In this document: positions 37,743 to 45,970 of the stretch, piece after piece | Layout: the number at the start of each line of letters is the position of its first letter | Numbering within the stretch: the first letter of the stretch is position 1 | IMG/VR virus record: IMGVR_UViG_3300035670_000159 | Coordinates: 1-64,000 of that record | Direction: 5' to 3' (one strand) | Length of the DNA stretch: 64,000 nucleotides | From: a virus | Position numbers and translations under genes: made by a program | The notes under the pieces: generated by a model | Database searches by the model: none | What the model was told of the DNA's origin: nothing | What the model saw: only the letters and a program-made list of their open reading frames with translations

Positions 37743-38206
37743 TGTTTAAACCAACATATATTACAGTAGCGTCAAATGCTGATGTTAGGTGTGGCGAGTT
37801 ACTTCAACATCTCGCTGATATTCAGTACTTAAACGAAAACGGAGGTGTAGTGGTTACAGGTAAACATCAAGCCATGCCAATTGAAAATAAATCAGACATG
37901 CTCCTCCCGACAGACGCTCAAGAACGAAAGCAAATTCCGATTGTCTCTGGTGTACTTGATTACTTCCCATTGGCTATTGCTGAAGTCGCTAAGTGCTCTA
38001 AAGCGGGGAATGATCAGCATCATCCGGGAGAACCATTGTTCTGGGATAAGACGAAGAGCACTGACCACGCAGATTGTATTGGACGGCATTTGATTGACAG
38101 GGGTAAGTTCGATACAGATGGTCAAAGGCATAGTGCAAAGCTGGCTTGGCGTGCTCTTGCACTGCTTCAGTTAGAGTTGGAAGAAGAAACTAAGAAAGGA
38201 AATTAA
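37742..38206 (+). CDS. dATP/dGTP diphosphohydrolase-like protein
   Basis: 154 residues. PIVSGVLDYFPLAIAEVAKC, DHADCIGRHLIDRGKFDTDG and RHSAKLAWRALALLQLELEE match the phage family I know as dATP/dGTP diphosphohydrolase N-terminal domain. ATG at 37742 chosen for spacing from AAAGGAG. Such enzymes appear with base-modifying or 2-aminoadenine pathways, but no PurZ is visible here. Confidence 0.75.
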   Translation: MFKPTYITVASNADVRCGELLQHLADIQYLNENGGVVVTGKHQAMPIENKSDMLLPTDAQERKQIPIVSGVLDYFPLAIAEVAKCSKAGNDQHHPGEPLFWDKTKSTDHADCIGRHLIDRGKFDTDGQRHSAKLAWRALALLQLELEEETKKGN

Positions 38207-38208
38207 AA

Positions 38209-38433
38209 ATGGAAAATCAACATCGACAAATTAAAGGCTATCGGGAACTGACTCAGGTTGAGATTGATCTTATGAATGAAATTAAAACCAAAGGAGCAGA
38301 GTTGGGAGAATTGGTCAATAAACTACGCAATACAGAAGGTCTTGATCAGCGATGGGTAAGCATTGGTGCTACGGATTTTCAAACTGGTCTAATGGCGCTT
38401 ACACGTAGTGTAGCTCAACCAACATTCTTTTGA
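38209..38433 (+). CDS. acb2: Acb2-like anti-CBASS cyclic nucleotide sponge
   Basis: 74 residues. RQIKGYRELTQVEIDLMNEI, then RWVSIGATDFQTGLMALTRS and a final AQPTFF match my memory of the Acb2 family (IKGYR.L...EI..MN.IK, RW..IG.T..Q.G.M.L.RAV.QP). Acb2 proteins form hexamers that bind the cyclic di- and trinucleotides made by CBASS, and some Thoeris signals, so that effectors stay off. ATG after GAAAGGAAATTAAAA, between nucleotide-metabolism genes. Confidence 0.78.
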   Translation: MENQHRQIKGYRELTQVEIDLMNEIKTKGAELGELVNKLRNTEGLDQRWVSIGATDFQTGLMALTRSVAQPTFF

Positions 38434-38444
38434 AAGGAAACACT

Positions 38445-38678
38445 ATGAAAGAGAACAACGAAGTTGTGAGCGCTAAAACTAAAGAAAACAAAATCCAAGA
38501 AGTAAAGCAAGCTATTGCAAAGGTTGCTGAGAAGAAGATCTATAAGCTAGGCGATGAAGTGAAAGCCTATGGGAAGAATTGCAAGATTGTGGAGGTGCTT
38601 GATGTTGGACGCTATCACCTGAAGAATCTACAGGAACCCTACGATAGTTTTGTTGCACTTGTGGAAGAGTTTGAGTAA
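38445..38678 (+). CDS. unknown 77-aa protein
   Basis: ATG at 38445 after GAAAGGAAACACT. A lysine/glutamate-rich helix, then YKLGDEVKAYGKNCKIVEVL and VGRYHLKNLQEPYDS, a KOW/SH3-like beta module. Function unknown. Confidence 0.6.
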   Translation: MKENNEVVSAKTKENKIQEVKQAIAKVAEKKIYKLGDEVKAYGKNCKIVEVLDVGRYHLKNLQEPYDSFVALVEEFE

Positions 38679-38679
38679 C

Positions 38680-39303
38680 ATGGAAGTTGAGAACTATCCA
38701 AAGGAGTACAGTAACCATGCCCTAATCATAATGAAAGCAGCAGAACGTGGTTATTGGTTTGATTTTGAAACAAAACAAATGGTGACACCGAAAGGAACAA
38801 AGGTAACTCCAAAGACATTTGGTAAGCAGAGATACCCATGCATGACTATTAATGATGGAACAGGCATGAAGCACAATGTTTCTTTCGCAATCCATAAATT
38901 TGTAGGCTACATGATTTTTGGAGAGATTGCTTTGCGTAAAGGTGTGAATGTTAGGCATCTTGACGATAATCCTCTAAACCTCTCTAAAGAAAACATTGCA
39001 ATTGGCACATCTAGGGACAATAATTTAGACAAGTCTCCCTGTGTCAGAAGTGACACGGCTAAACGAGGAAGAAGTTCCCAAGGAGTCAGGCCAGTGACCT
39101 CTGTTGTAAAAGACGATGAAGCCGAAATAATTCTTAGGAAATACCTAAAAATAAAAGGTAATTTGAAGAGAGCAAAGCAAGGTACTATTTGTGCTATAAT
39201 GAAAGAGCATCCTTACACAAGAGAATGCCTTCAGTCAATTTGTAGTGGACATAGTTTTCCAGATATCTATGAACGAGTAATAAAGGAGTTTAGTTTTGAG
39301 TGA
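38680..39303 (+). CDS. HNH-like homing endonuclease
   Basis: 207 residues from ATG at 38680, starting at the previous stop. FAIHKFVGYMIFGEIALRKG and VNVRHLDDNPLNLSKENIAI follow the HNH homing pattern, with RH-LDD where others have NH-ID or DH-LD. The remainder is a basic C-terminal part of unknown fold. Sits directly before the thymidylate synthase gene. Confidence 0.75.
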   Translation: MEVENYPKEYSNHALIIMKAAERGYWFDFETKQMVTPKGTKVTPKTFGKQRYPCMTINDGTGMKHNVSFAIHKFVGYMIFGEIALRKGVNVRHLDDNPLNLSKENIAIGTSRDNNLDKSPCVRSDTAKRGRSSQGVRPVTSVVKDDEAEIILRKYLKIKGNLKRAKQGTICAIMKEHPYTRECLQSICSGHSFPDIYERVIKEFSFE

Positions 39304-39961
39304 TTATACAAAAGTACGCCTAGTTGGATACACACAACCTGCCGAAGAATTTAAAGATCAATTTAAATCCATTGGAGATTTGGTGGTTTTTTGCGCCAGG
39401 GTTTCAAACCCTAGTAATCAGTTCAATACTGAGACTTCAGAAAAGCTAATCAAATACCTGCTAAAGCACAAGCACTTCAGTCCTTTTGAAATGGCAAGCA
39501 TTACTCTTGAGGTTGAAACAACACGAGATATTGCACGACAACTTCTTCGTCATCGCAGTTTCACATTTCAAGAATTTTCTCAGAGGTACGCCGATCCAAC
39601 CAGTGATTTGAGTTTCGTTACACGACAAGCTCGATTGCAAGACCAGAAGAATCGACAGAATAGTATTGTCACGGATGATCCTCATTTACAAGTCTCTTGG
39701 GATGCTTATCAACAATCAGTAATTGATGCAGCAAAGCTGGCCTACAACTGGGCAGTAAATAATGGAATTGCAAAGGAACAAGCTCGTGTTGTACTCCCAG
39801 AAGGGAATACAAAGTCTAGGCTGTATGTCCAAGGCACTATTCGAAGCTTTATTCATTACATTGAAGTTCGTAGAGCAAATGGTACTCAATTGGAGCATAT
39901 TTGGTTGGCAGAGGCTGTAAGTAAAGCAATCAGTGAAGTGTTTGCTATGGAAAATAATTAA
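39296..39961 (+). CDS. thyX: flavin-dependent thymidylate synthase ThyX
   Basis: 221 residues, TTG start. FCARVSNPSNQFNTETSEKL, HFSPFEMASITLEVE and RHRSFTFQEFSQRYAD; the last is the ThyX signature RHRxxSxxExSxRY (here with Thr at the Ser position). It methylates dUMP using methylene-tetrahydrofolate and FAD/NADPH. Works downstream of the dCMP deaminase. Confidence 0.94.
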   Translation: MSDYTKVRLVGYTQPAEEFKDQFKSIGDLVVFCARVSNPSNQFNTETSEKLIKYLLKHKHFSPFEMASITLEVETTRDIARQLLRHRSFTFQEFSQRYADPTSDLSFVTRQARLQDQKNRQNSIVTDDPHLQVSWDAYQQSVIDAAKLAYNWAVNNGIAKEQARVVLPEGNTKSRLYVQGTIRSFIHYIEVRRANGTQLEHIWLAEAVSKAISEVFAMENN

Positions 39962-39962
39962 C

Positions 39963-39991
39963 TTGTAAAAATAAGAAGTGAGGGGTATAAT
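39963..39991 (+). promoter_or_regulatory. promoter of the ribonucleotide reductase unit
   Basis: TTGTAA, 17 bases, TATAAT in the 63-base gap after thyX. Confidence 0.75.
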
Positions 39992-40024
39992 AGCTATTCC
40001 CCTTCTTCTGTGAAAGGAGAAACT

Positions 40025-40369
40025 GTGGCACTAAACATTGCAGCCTTTGAGGCTATCAGCCTATCAGAACTAGAAACGGTGATGCCGTGGATTAATAAAG
40101 AGTGGATTGATGAAAATCCAGATACTTTTAAACAGATGCTTTACGACTGCGGTCTTGATGTATTTAATTTTCCTCTTGATGAACAATTGAATACACATCG
40201 TAATCGTTTCAACAATATCATCACTACATGGCGTTGGGTTTGTATGTCTAGGACGGATAAGAATTGGTGCGAGTCGGGTTATGCTTCGCAAGCGTCCAAG
40301 GATCGTGCAACTGGAAATCGTCTTTTGGTTGACTGTTACAGGCTTCGAGGGGAAGTAGAGAGTGAATAA
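40025..40369 (+). CDS. unknown 114-aa protein
   Basis: GTG at 40025 after AAAGGAGAAACT. MALNIAAFEAISLSELETVM, then FNNIITTWRWVCMSRTDKNW. First gene of the ribonucleotide reductase unit; family not recognised. Confidence 0.6.
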   Translation: MALNIAAFEAISLSELETVMPWINKEWIDENPDTFKQMLYDCGLDVFNFPLDEQLNTHRNRFNNIITTWRWVCMSRTDKNWCESGYASQASKDRATGNRLLVDCYRLRGEVESE

Positions 40370-40394
40370 GATTTAACAACAACAAAGGAAATGA

Positions 40395-42191
40395 ATGAAG
40401 TACAATATTGAAATGGATTTTTCTCGGGATGGTTTGTTTGACGATCTTGGTAAGACTCGCCTAAAAGATTCTTACATGCGAGAGGACGAACAATCCCCGC
40501 AAGAGCGTTTTGCTTATGTATCCGCTGCGTTTGCAAGCAACCAAGAGCATGCACAACGGCTGTATGATTACGCAAGTAAGCATTGGTTGTCCTACTCTAC
40601 ACCCATTCTCTCGTTTGGACGTAACAAACGTGGACTTCCTGTTAGCTGCTACTTGAATCATCTAGACGACAGTGCTGAAGGTCTTGTTAATAATCTTTCA
40701 GAAACTAATTGGCTATCAATGATGGGTGGCGGTGTAGGTGTTCATTTTCAAATTCGCGGTGCTGATGACAAGTCTGTGGGTATCATGCCACATTTGAAGA
40801 CTTACGATGCATCCAGTCTTGCTTATAAACAAGGTAAGACTCGTAGAGGTTCGTATGCAGCTTTCTTGGATGTGTCGCACCCTGATATTATTCAGTTTCT
40901 GGAGATGCGCAAAGCTACTGGCGATCAAAATCTGAAGGCTTTGAACTTGCATCATGGAGTCAATATTACGGATAAGTTCATGCAGATTATTGAGCAATGT
41001 ATGATCAATCCAGATTATGATGACACATGGGAATTGATCCAGCCTAATACTGGAAAAGTAGTTGATACCGTTTCAGCTAAGTACTTGTGGATGAAACTTT
41101 TGGAAGTACGGATGCACACAGGTGAACCCTATATTTGGTTTATTGATCGTGCTAATGAAGGACTACCGGACTATCAAAAGAAAGCTGGCTTGAAGAATTA
41201 CGGAAGTAACATCTGCGTCGAAATCAGTTTGGCTACTTCTCCTGAGCGAACAGCAGTCTGCTGCTTGAGTTCTGTCAATCTTGAATACTTTGATGAATGG
41301 AAGAACGATCCTCTCTTTTTGCAAGATATTCTTGAAATGCTAGACAACGTAATTGAGTATTTTATTCAAAATGCTCCCGATACAATCTCTCGTGCAAGGT
41401 TTAGTGCCATGCGAGAACGAAGTGTTGGTGTTGGTGCTTTAGGTTTTCATGCTTATCTTCAGAAGCATAATATTGCTTTTGAAAGTGCAATTGCTAAGTC
41501 AGTCAACATGCAAATGTTCAAGGGCATCCGTGAACGCCTTGACTTGGCTAACACTAAACTTGCAGAGGAACGTGGAAGTTGTCCAGACGCTGCTGATTAT
41601 GGGGTTGTAAAGCGTTGTAGCCACGTGATGGCAATTGCGCCTAATGCTTCAAGCTCTATCATCATGGGTAACACCAGCCCAAGCATCGAGCCTTACGCAG
41701 CAAATGCTTACCGACAAGACACTTCCTCCGGGGCATACTTGAATAAGAACAAGTTTCTTGATAAGATTATCCTAGAAGAGTCAAAAGGAAAATCTGAGTC
41801 ATGGTATGATGACACATGGGCTGCAATTATTGCTAATGATGGCTCTGTATCTGACTTGGAATGGATGGACGACTATACGAAGGATGTTTTCAAGACTGCA
41901 CAAGAGATTGACCAGCGTTGGATTGTAGAGCACACAGCAGATAGGCAAGTATATGTTGATCAGTCAATTTCGACAAACGTATTCTTCAAACCTGACTGCA
42001 GCGTCAAATACCTTCATGCTGTGCATTTCTTGGCATGGAAGAAAGGCTTGAAGGCTCTTTACTACCTCCGTAGCGGTAAACTCCGTAAAGCGGATAAAGT
42101 TGGTAAGAAGATTGAACGTAAACGAATTGAAGATGAAATCAATATGCAAGAAATTGTAGAGGGTGATAGCTGCATTGCGTGTGAAGGTTAA
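40395..42191 (+). CDS. nrdA: class I ribonucleotide reductase, large subunit
   Basis: 598 residues. LPVSCYLNHLDDSAEGLVNN carries the first redox Cys; SLAYKQGKTRRGSYAAFLDV and LNLHHGVNITDKFM line the substrate site; the catalytic Cys region reads NICVEISL...AVCCLSSVNLEYF. C-terminus CIACEG holds the reductant-accessible Cys pair. It lacks the N-terminal ATP-cone length of the E. coli enzyme. Converts NDPs to dNDPs with NrdB. Confidence 0.93.
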   Translation: MKYNIEMDFSRDGLFDDLGKTRLKDSYMREDEQSPQERFAYVSAAFASNQEHAQRLYDYASKHWLSYSTPILSFGRNKRGLPVSCYLNHLDDSAEGLVNNLSETNWLSMMGGGVGVHFQIRGADDKSVGIMPHLKTYDASSLAYKQGKTRRGSYAAFLDVSHPDIIQFLEMRKATGDQNLKALNLHHGVNITDKFMQIIEQCMINPDYDDTWELIQPNTGKVVDTVSAKYLWMKLLEVRMHTGEPYIWFIDRANEGLPDYQKKAGLKNYGSNICVEISLATSPERTAVCCLSSVNLEYFDEWKNDPLFLQDILEMLDNVIEYFIQNAPDTISRARFSAMRERSVGVGALGFHAYLQKHNIAFESAIAKSVNMQMFKGIRERLDLANTKLAEERGSCPDAADYGVVKRCSHVMAIAPNASSSIIMGNTSPSIEPYAANAYRQDTSSGAYLNKNKFLDKIILEESKGKSESWYDDTWAAIIANDGSVSDLEWMDDYTKDVFKTAQEIDQRWIVEHTADRQVYVDQSISTNVFFKPDCSVKYLHAVHFLAWKKGLKALYYLRSGKLRKADKVGKKIERKRIEDEINMQEIVEGDSCIACEG

Positions 42192-42200
42192 AGGAGAAAA

Positions 42201-43169
42201 ATGAAAAAGAAATTGAAGTTGACAGATAAGCGAGATTCTTTCAAGCCTTTCAGTTACCCGTGGGCGTTCGACGCATTCTTGCAATCAGAGCAAATGCACT
42301 GGCTGCACACCGAGGTTCCGATGATTGAGGATGTTAATGACTGGAAGAATAAACTGAAGCCAGAAGAGAAGGAGTTCTTGACTCACATCTTTCGATTCTT
42401 CACGCAAGGCGACATTGACGTTGCCGGGGCTTATGTAAATAACTACCTTCCAGTATTCCCTGCCCCTGAAGTACGAATGATGCTGTCCAGTTTTGCTGCT
42501 CGTGAAGCTATTCATATTGCAGCTTACTCGCATCTAATTGAAACACTTGGCATTCCTGAGACAACCTACAATGAGTTTCTTGAGTACGCTGCTATGAAGG
42601 ACAAACATGATTACGTGGAGTCCTTTGTCGCTCAAACAGAAGAAACTGCTGCTCAACAGATTGCTGTATTCAGTGCTTTTACTGAAGGTATGCAACTGTT
42701 TAGCTCTTTTGTGATGTTGCTTAACTTTACTCGATTCGGTAAAATGAAAGGCATGGGTCAGATTATTGCGTGGAGCATTGCTGATGAGTCGCTACACACT
42801 GAAAGCATGATTAAGTTGTTCCGGGAGTTTGTTAAAGAAAACAAGCACATCTGGAACGACACCCTGAAGGCAGAATTGTATCGAATCGCAGAGAAGATGG
42901 TAGAGCTAGAAGACACATTTATTGATCTTGCTTTTGGAGTTAGCTCTCAAGAGGGTTTGACCAAAGAAGAGGTCAAGCAGTATATTCGTTACATTGCTGA
43001 CCGACGATTGATTGCTCTTGGTCTGAAGGGTATTTTCAAGGTTAAGAAGAACCCTCTTCCTTGGGTTGATGGGATGCTTGGTGTGACACATAGCAACTTC
43101 TTTGAACAGAAGGTGGTTGATTATGCTAAGGGTTCTATGACTGGAGATTGGTCGGAGGTTTGGGCATGA
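42201..43169 (+). CDS. nrdB: class I ribonucleotide reductase, small subunit
   Basis: 322 residues. Iron ligands are visible in EKEFLTHIFRFFTQGDIDVA, AAREAIHIAAYSHLIE, EETAAQQIAVFSAF and IADESLHTESMIKLF. The C-terminal tail DWSEVWA would bind the large subunit. It supplies the tyrosyl radical. Its stop overlaps the next start by four bases. Confidence 0.93.
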   Translation: MKKKLKLTDKRDSFKPFSYPWAFDAFLQSEQMHWLHTEVPMIEDVNDWKNKLKPEEKEFLTHIFRFFTQGDIDVAGAYVNNYLPVFPAPEVRMMLSSFAAREAIHIAAYSHLIETLGIPETTYNEFLEYAAMKDKHDYVESFVAQTEETAAQQIAVFSAFTEGMQLFSSFVMLLNFTRFGKMKGMGQIIAWSIADESLHTESMIKLFREFVKENKHIWNDTLKAELYRIAEKMVELEDTFIDLAFGVSSQEGLTKEEVKQYIRYIADRRLIALGLKGIFKVKKNPLPWVDGMLGVTHSNFFEQKVVDYAKGSMTGDWSEVWA

Positions 43170-43423
43170 AATTAGTCAAATACCAATCCGCATGGTGCCA
43201 ATCCTGCAAGACTCAAACTTCTTTGCTCAATACAATTGATCTTGGAGACATTATTCTTGAACAGATTGACATTGACAATCTTGATATGCAACAATTGTCA
43301 AAAGTAAAGGTGCACGGAATTCCTACCCTAATCCTCTACGACAACCAAGGCAACGAAATAAAACGCAAGACTGGAGCTTTGACTAAAAAGCAACTTGAGG
43401 ACTTTCTAGGTCTTGACAACTAA
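43166..43423 (+). CDS. thioredoxin/glutaredoxin-like protein
   Basis: 85 residues. KYQSAWCQSCKTQTSLL has the redox C-x-x-C (WCQSC); VKVHGIPTLILYDNQGNEIK contains the cis-Pro. Coupled to nrdB, it is the likely reductant of the phage ribonucleotide reductase. Confidence 0.88.
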   Translation: MKLVKYQSAWCQSCKTQTSLLNTIDLGDIILEQIDIDNLDMQQLSKVKVHGIPTLILYDNQGNEIKRKTGALTKKQLEDFLGLDN

Positions 43424-43442
43424 AATCTAATGCTGTAAGATG

Positions 43443-43479
43443 CCCAACATGACTTAACCGTTGTGTTGGGTTTTCTTTT
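43443..43479 (+). terminator. intrinsic terminator
   Basis: CCCAACA / TGTTGGG stem and TTTTCTTTTA tail directly after the reductase unit. Confidence 0.8.
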
Positions 43480-43494
43480 ATCTGAAAGGAGTGT

Positions 43495-43749
43495 ATGCAA
43501 TCAAAACTTGATTCGTTTATAGAAGCATGGTTGAACGTGCTTATCGGGTTCGGTATCTCCGTACTAGCTAACTTCGTAATCTTCCCTTGGGTTGGTATAA
43601 GTGCATCTACAGGGCAGATACTATGGACAGGAGCAGGAATGACCCTTGTAAGTGTAGCTCGTTCGTATTTTCTTCGTAGATGGGCTAACAAATACCTCAG
43701 TCAAGTTCGTGCTAAGATGGTAGAGTTCTTTAGAAAGGAAGTTAAATGA
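43495..43749 (+). CDS. small membrane protein, 84 aa
   Basis: MQSKLDSFIEAWLNVLIGFG, then ISVLANFVIFPWVGISASTG and VSVARSYFLRRWANKYL. Two membrane segments with a basic tail; a plan that I recall as widely conserved in phages, function unknown. Preceded by GAAAGGAGTGT. Confidence 0.7.
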   Translation: MQSKLDSFIEAWLNVLIGFGISVLANFVIFPWVGISASTGQILWTGAGMTLVSVARSYFLRRWANKYLSQVRAKMVEFFRKEVK

Positions 43750-43901
43750 AAGAAGACAATTATGAAATCGCTCTTTGTAGGTTATATGATCTGACTGCAT
43801 TTCTTTACGGAGGCTACTACGAACCTAAGTCTGACAGGGATAAAGACCTTGCTGACGAGCTTCATCCGATTTGGTTAAAGCACAGAGAAGAGAGGAAGTG
43901 A
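43746..43901 (+). CDS. unknown 51-aa protein
   Basis: MKEDNYEIALCRLYDLTAFL, then EPKSDRDKDLADELHPIWLK. Overlaps the membrane protein gene by ATGA. Helical; function unknown. Confidence 0.55.
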   Translation: MKEDNYEIALCRLYDLTAFLYGGYYEPKSDRDKDLADELHPIWLKHREERK

Positions 43902-43902
43902 A

Positions 43903-44142
43903 ATGAATAAATTTAAATACGAATTGGAAACTAAGACCGAAGGAGATACGATCACACAGACTATGTATTTCTATTCAGACATGGATGATTGTACCCAACG
44001 AGAACTGATGTACGTAAACGTCATGCAGACTCAAGACGCCTCTCAGCGTCAAGCCTTAGAGAAACTTGGGTGGACGAATCCTCATGGTAGACAAGTCAAG
44101 ACTACACTGCATAAGTTTCTAGATTGGTTCAATAAACGATAG
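43903..44142 (+). CDS. unknown 79-aa protein
   Basis: MNKFKYELETKTEGDTITQT, then DDCTQRELMYVNVMQTQDAS. Last rightward gene, followed by a strong two-way terminator. Family not recognised. Confidence 0.6.
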   Translation: MNKFKYELETKTEGDTITQTMYFYSDMDDCTQRELMYVNVMQTQDASQRQALEKLGWTNPHGRQVKTTLHKFLDWFNKR

Positions 44143-44150
44143 ACAAAAAG

Positions 44151-44188
44151 AAACCCCTAGACAGCTTTATAGGCCGTTCTAGGGGTTT
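44151..44188. terminator. bidirectional terminator (within repeat copy f)
   Basis: AAACCCCTAGA (44151-44161) mirrors TCTAGGGGTTT (44178-44188). It separates the convergent rightward metabolic and leftward lysis units. The surrounding 44145-44260 also carries the CTAG/TTTAA words of the dispersed repeat. Confidence 0.75.
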
Positions 44189-44245
44189 AGTCATTTGGGG
44201 CATACACACCCCTTAGTTTTTATTTTCAGGCTCTTGTAGGCCCGT

Positions 44246-44767
44246 TTAATCGGTTTTAGGGGTGTTCTCTTCAATGAACCCATCCCTAGCTTTCTTCACA
44301 GCCTCGTAGTCTCGGTAGCACTGCTGAAGAGCGATCTTCACTTCTTCTGCGTCAAAACTATATTTTGCAAGATCAGTTGCATGTCTCCTACGAAGCTCCG
44401 CGATAACTTCTTCTCGTCCAGCTTCTGAATCTCCGGGATTTCCGGTGCTACTGCCACCGCTGGTTTGACTTGGGAGGTTGCGCACCCACTCAAGCAAATT
44501 ATTGTACTTAGAATTAGCAATTTGAAGTTCACGATCTTTCTCCTGTTTGTTTTTAGCAATCTGTTCTTTGAGTCTTATACTCTCGTTATTTGCTTTATCA
44601 AGAAGTTTGAACTTTTCTCTTTGGGTTTGTAGTTCAAATTCAGCGACAGCTTCTGTGACTGCCTCATGAACAAGCACTTTGTGCCAAGCAAAAAGAGAGA
44701 TAAGTACGATAGCTAGAATAAGTAACTTAACTTTCGAATTAAGAAAAAACGATAGTAAAGTATTCAT
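44246..44767 (-). CDS. Rz-like i-spanin
   Basis: 173 residues: one N-terminal membrane anchor (KLLILAIVLISLFAWHKVLV) followed by a long periplasmic coiled coil (LKEQIAKNKQEKDRELQIAN) and a C-terminal helical part. Spanins fuse inner and outer membranes at the end of lysis. The partner Rz1 is nested inside in another frame, which makes the assignment firm. Confidence 0.88.
   Translation of the reverse strand: MNTLLSFFLNSKVKLLILAIVLISLFAWHKVLVHEAVTEAVAEFELQTQREKFKLLDKANNESIRLKEQIAKNKQEKDRELQIANSKYNNLLEWVRNLPSQTSGGSSTGNPGDSEAGREEVIAELRRRHATDLAKYSFDAEEVKIALQQCYRDYEAVKKARDGFIEENTPKTD
44338..44559 (-). CDS. Rz1-like o-spanin lipoprotein, nested in Rz
   Basis: 73 residues wholly inside the Rz gene in another frame. 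MLKTNRRKIVNFKLLILSTI followed by ICLSGC, a lipobox whose Cys would be lipidated, then a short proline-containing outer-membrane part (KPAVAVAPEIPEI). This nested layout is classic for Rz/Rz1. Confidence 0.85.
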   Translation of the reverse strand: MLKTNRRKIVNFKLLILSTIICLSGCATSQVKPAVAVAPEIPEIQKLDEKKLSRSFVGDMQLILQNIVLTQKK

Positions 44768-44789
44768 AGCGTCCCTCTGTTATCGTCTT

Positions 44790-45338
44790 TCATTTCACAT
44801 CCTTCAAGCAAGTCTGCATCTCATCAACTCTACGATTATGCAAGCCCTTCACGAACTTCCCATCAGAGAAAGACCAGTTAGGAGTAGTACCGTCATATTG
44901 GTAAGCAATGAGTCTACAACCTAGATCATAATCCTTTTTGTTCCATTGCTTCATAGCTCCAGAAGTACAAGTCTTACCTACACCAAAGTTCCAAGCGTGA
45001 GATGTAGCAGCATCAAAGACACTTTGAGGAGGGAGGACTTTAAAGCATTGCGCTAAAGAGTCTTGTATCTTTGCTACTGCTTGTTCTTCTTGCTGGTTGC
45101 ACATTTCTTGTGTCCACTTTTCCCCTACGACAACAGGAATTGTAGCTACGTGCTTCGTAATACCGTTGCACACAGTAGGCAGACCTTGGGCAAGTTTATC
45201 TGCATAGACTACTAGATGAGCATCAGGAGAGCCCTTAGCGGGTTCCCACCGATCTAGTAGCCCCTTCCCGCCTACAACCGCTGCACTAGCTAGAATCAAA
45301 GACCCAGCTAAGTGCGGAAAGTATTTCATTCTAGCCAT
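44790..45338 (-). CDS. endolysin, lysozyme-type (GH24-like) with SAR-like N-terminus
   Basis: 182 residues. The weakly hydrophobic, Ala/Gly-rich N-terminus (LAGSLILASAAVVGGKGLL) looks like a signal-arrest-release domain. VYADKLAQGLPTVCNGITKH aligns with the E...Y-x-D-x-x-G-x-x-T-x-C-x-G-x-T region of phage lysozymes; AWNFGVGKTCTSGAMKQWN and RRVDEMQTC are further family marks. Six or more Cys suggest disulfide control. Cleaves peptidoglycan. Confidence 0.85.
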   Translation of the reverse strand: MARMKYFPHLAGSLILASAAVVGGKGLLDRWEPAKGSPDAHLVVYADKLAQGLPTVCNGITKHVATIPVVVGEKWTQEMCNQQEEQAVAKIQDSLAQCFKVLPPQSVFDAATSHAWNFGVGKTCTSGAMKQWNKKDYDLGCRLIAYQYDGTTPNWSFSDGKFVKGLHNRRVDEMQTCLKDVK

Positions 45339-45347
45339 ATCATCTCC

Positions 45348-45692
45348 TCAAATCAACCCTACAGCTTTAGCAATAAAGCTAACAGCAGCTACAGCAGCCA
45401 TCCAAAGAGCTTTGTAAGCTAACCCTATAATTCTACGAGTCTCTGGTTGCTCTTTCTCAATCGCATCAATTCTCCGTTCTTGCTCAATTTGATTTTTTTT
45501 GAGTTCTTCATAAGACACATAAAGAGTCATTTGCTTTTCTTCAAGCCTTACTAGACTCTTAATAGCCTCTGACATTTCTTTGTAACTATCTCGCATATCG
45601 CTACGCAAGTCAGTAACGTCATTGTGCAATGAACTAATTCGTTCAGCCACTACTTGAAGAGTAGCGTGTTCTTGTGGTGGAGTATTGTTCAT
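45348..45692 (-). CDS. holin-like membrane protein
   Basis: 114 residues: hydrophilic coiled-coil N-terminus (ERISSLHNDVTDLRSDMRDS) and a single C-terminal membrane segment (KALWMAAVAAVSFIAKAVGLI). Position just upstream of the endolysin supports a holin or antiholin role; the topology resembles XhlA-type proteins. Confidence 0.65.
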   Translation of the reverse strand: MNNTPPQEHATLQVVAERISSLHNDVTDLRSDMRDSYKEMSEAIKSLVRLEEKQMTLYVSYEELKKNQIEQERRIDAIEKEQPETRRIIGLAYKALWMAAVAAVSFIAKAVGLI

Positions 45693-45700
45693 GTTTAGTT

Positions 45701-45970
45701 TTAGTCTTTTAGATGCTGCACAAAATTTCTTCCTTGCTCGAACGACTGCTTTCTGTGCAGTTCTGCAAGGTAGGATTGATAGCAGTGCTTATCTTGCCAG
45801 AAGAAAAGTAAATCAATCAAAGGGCGAAAGAGTCTCCCGAATAATCTACCTTTCTGTTCTAGGCGATAAGCCCTACTAGAGAGGGTTTCGTCTGCATACC
45901 CTCCTAAGAGGGTATTTAAACCTTGATCAAAAGCAATCAAGTTGTTTTTGATGTAGGGTAGAACTTTCAT
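45701..45970 (-). CDS. conserved phage protein near lysis genes, 89 aa
   Basis: NNLIAFDQGLNTLLGGYADE, then LSSRAYRLEQKGRLFGRLFR and FWQDKHCYQSYLAELHRKQ. This pattern is widespread next to phage lysis genes; function unknown. ATG at 45970 overlaps the previous stop (ATGA). Confidence 0.7.
   Translation of the reverse strand: MKVLPYIKNNLIAFDQGLNTLLGGYADETLSSRAYRLEQKGRLFGRLFRPLIDLLFFWQDKHCYQSYLAELHRKQSFEQGRNFVQHLKD

Noticed and set aside
37742-38206. Evidence of a 2-aminoadenine (Z) genome
   Set aside because: The dATP/dGTP hydrolase alone is not enough; no PurZ-like protein is present in the window.
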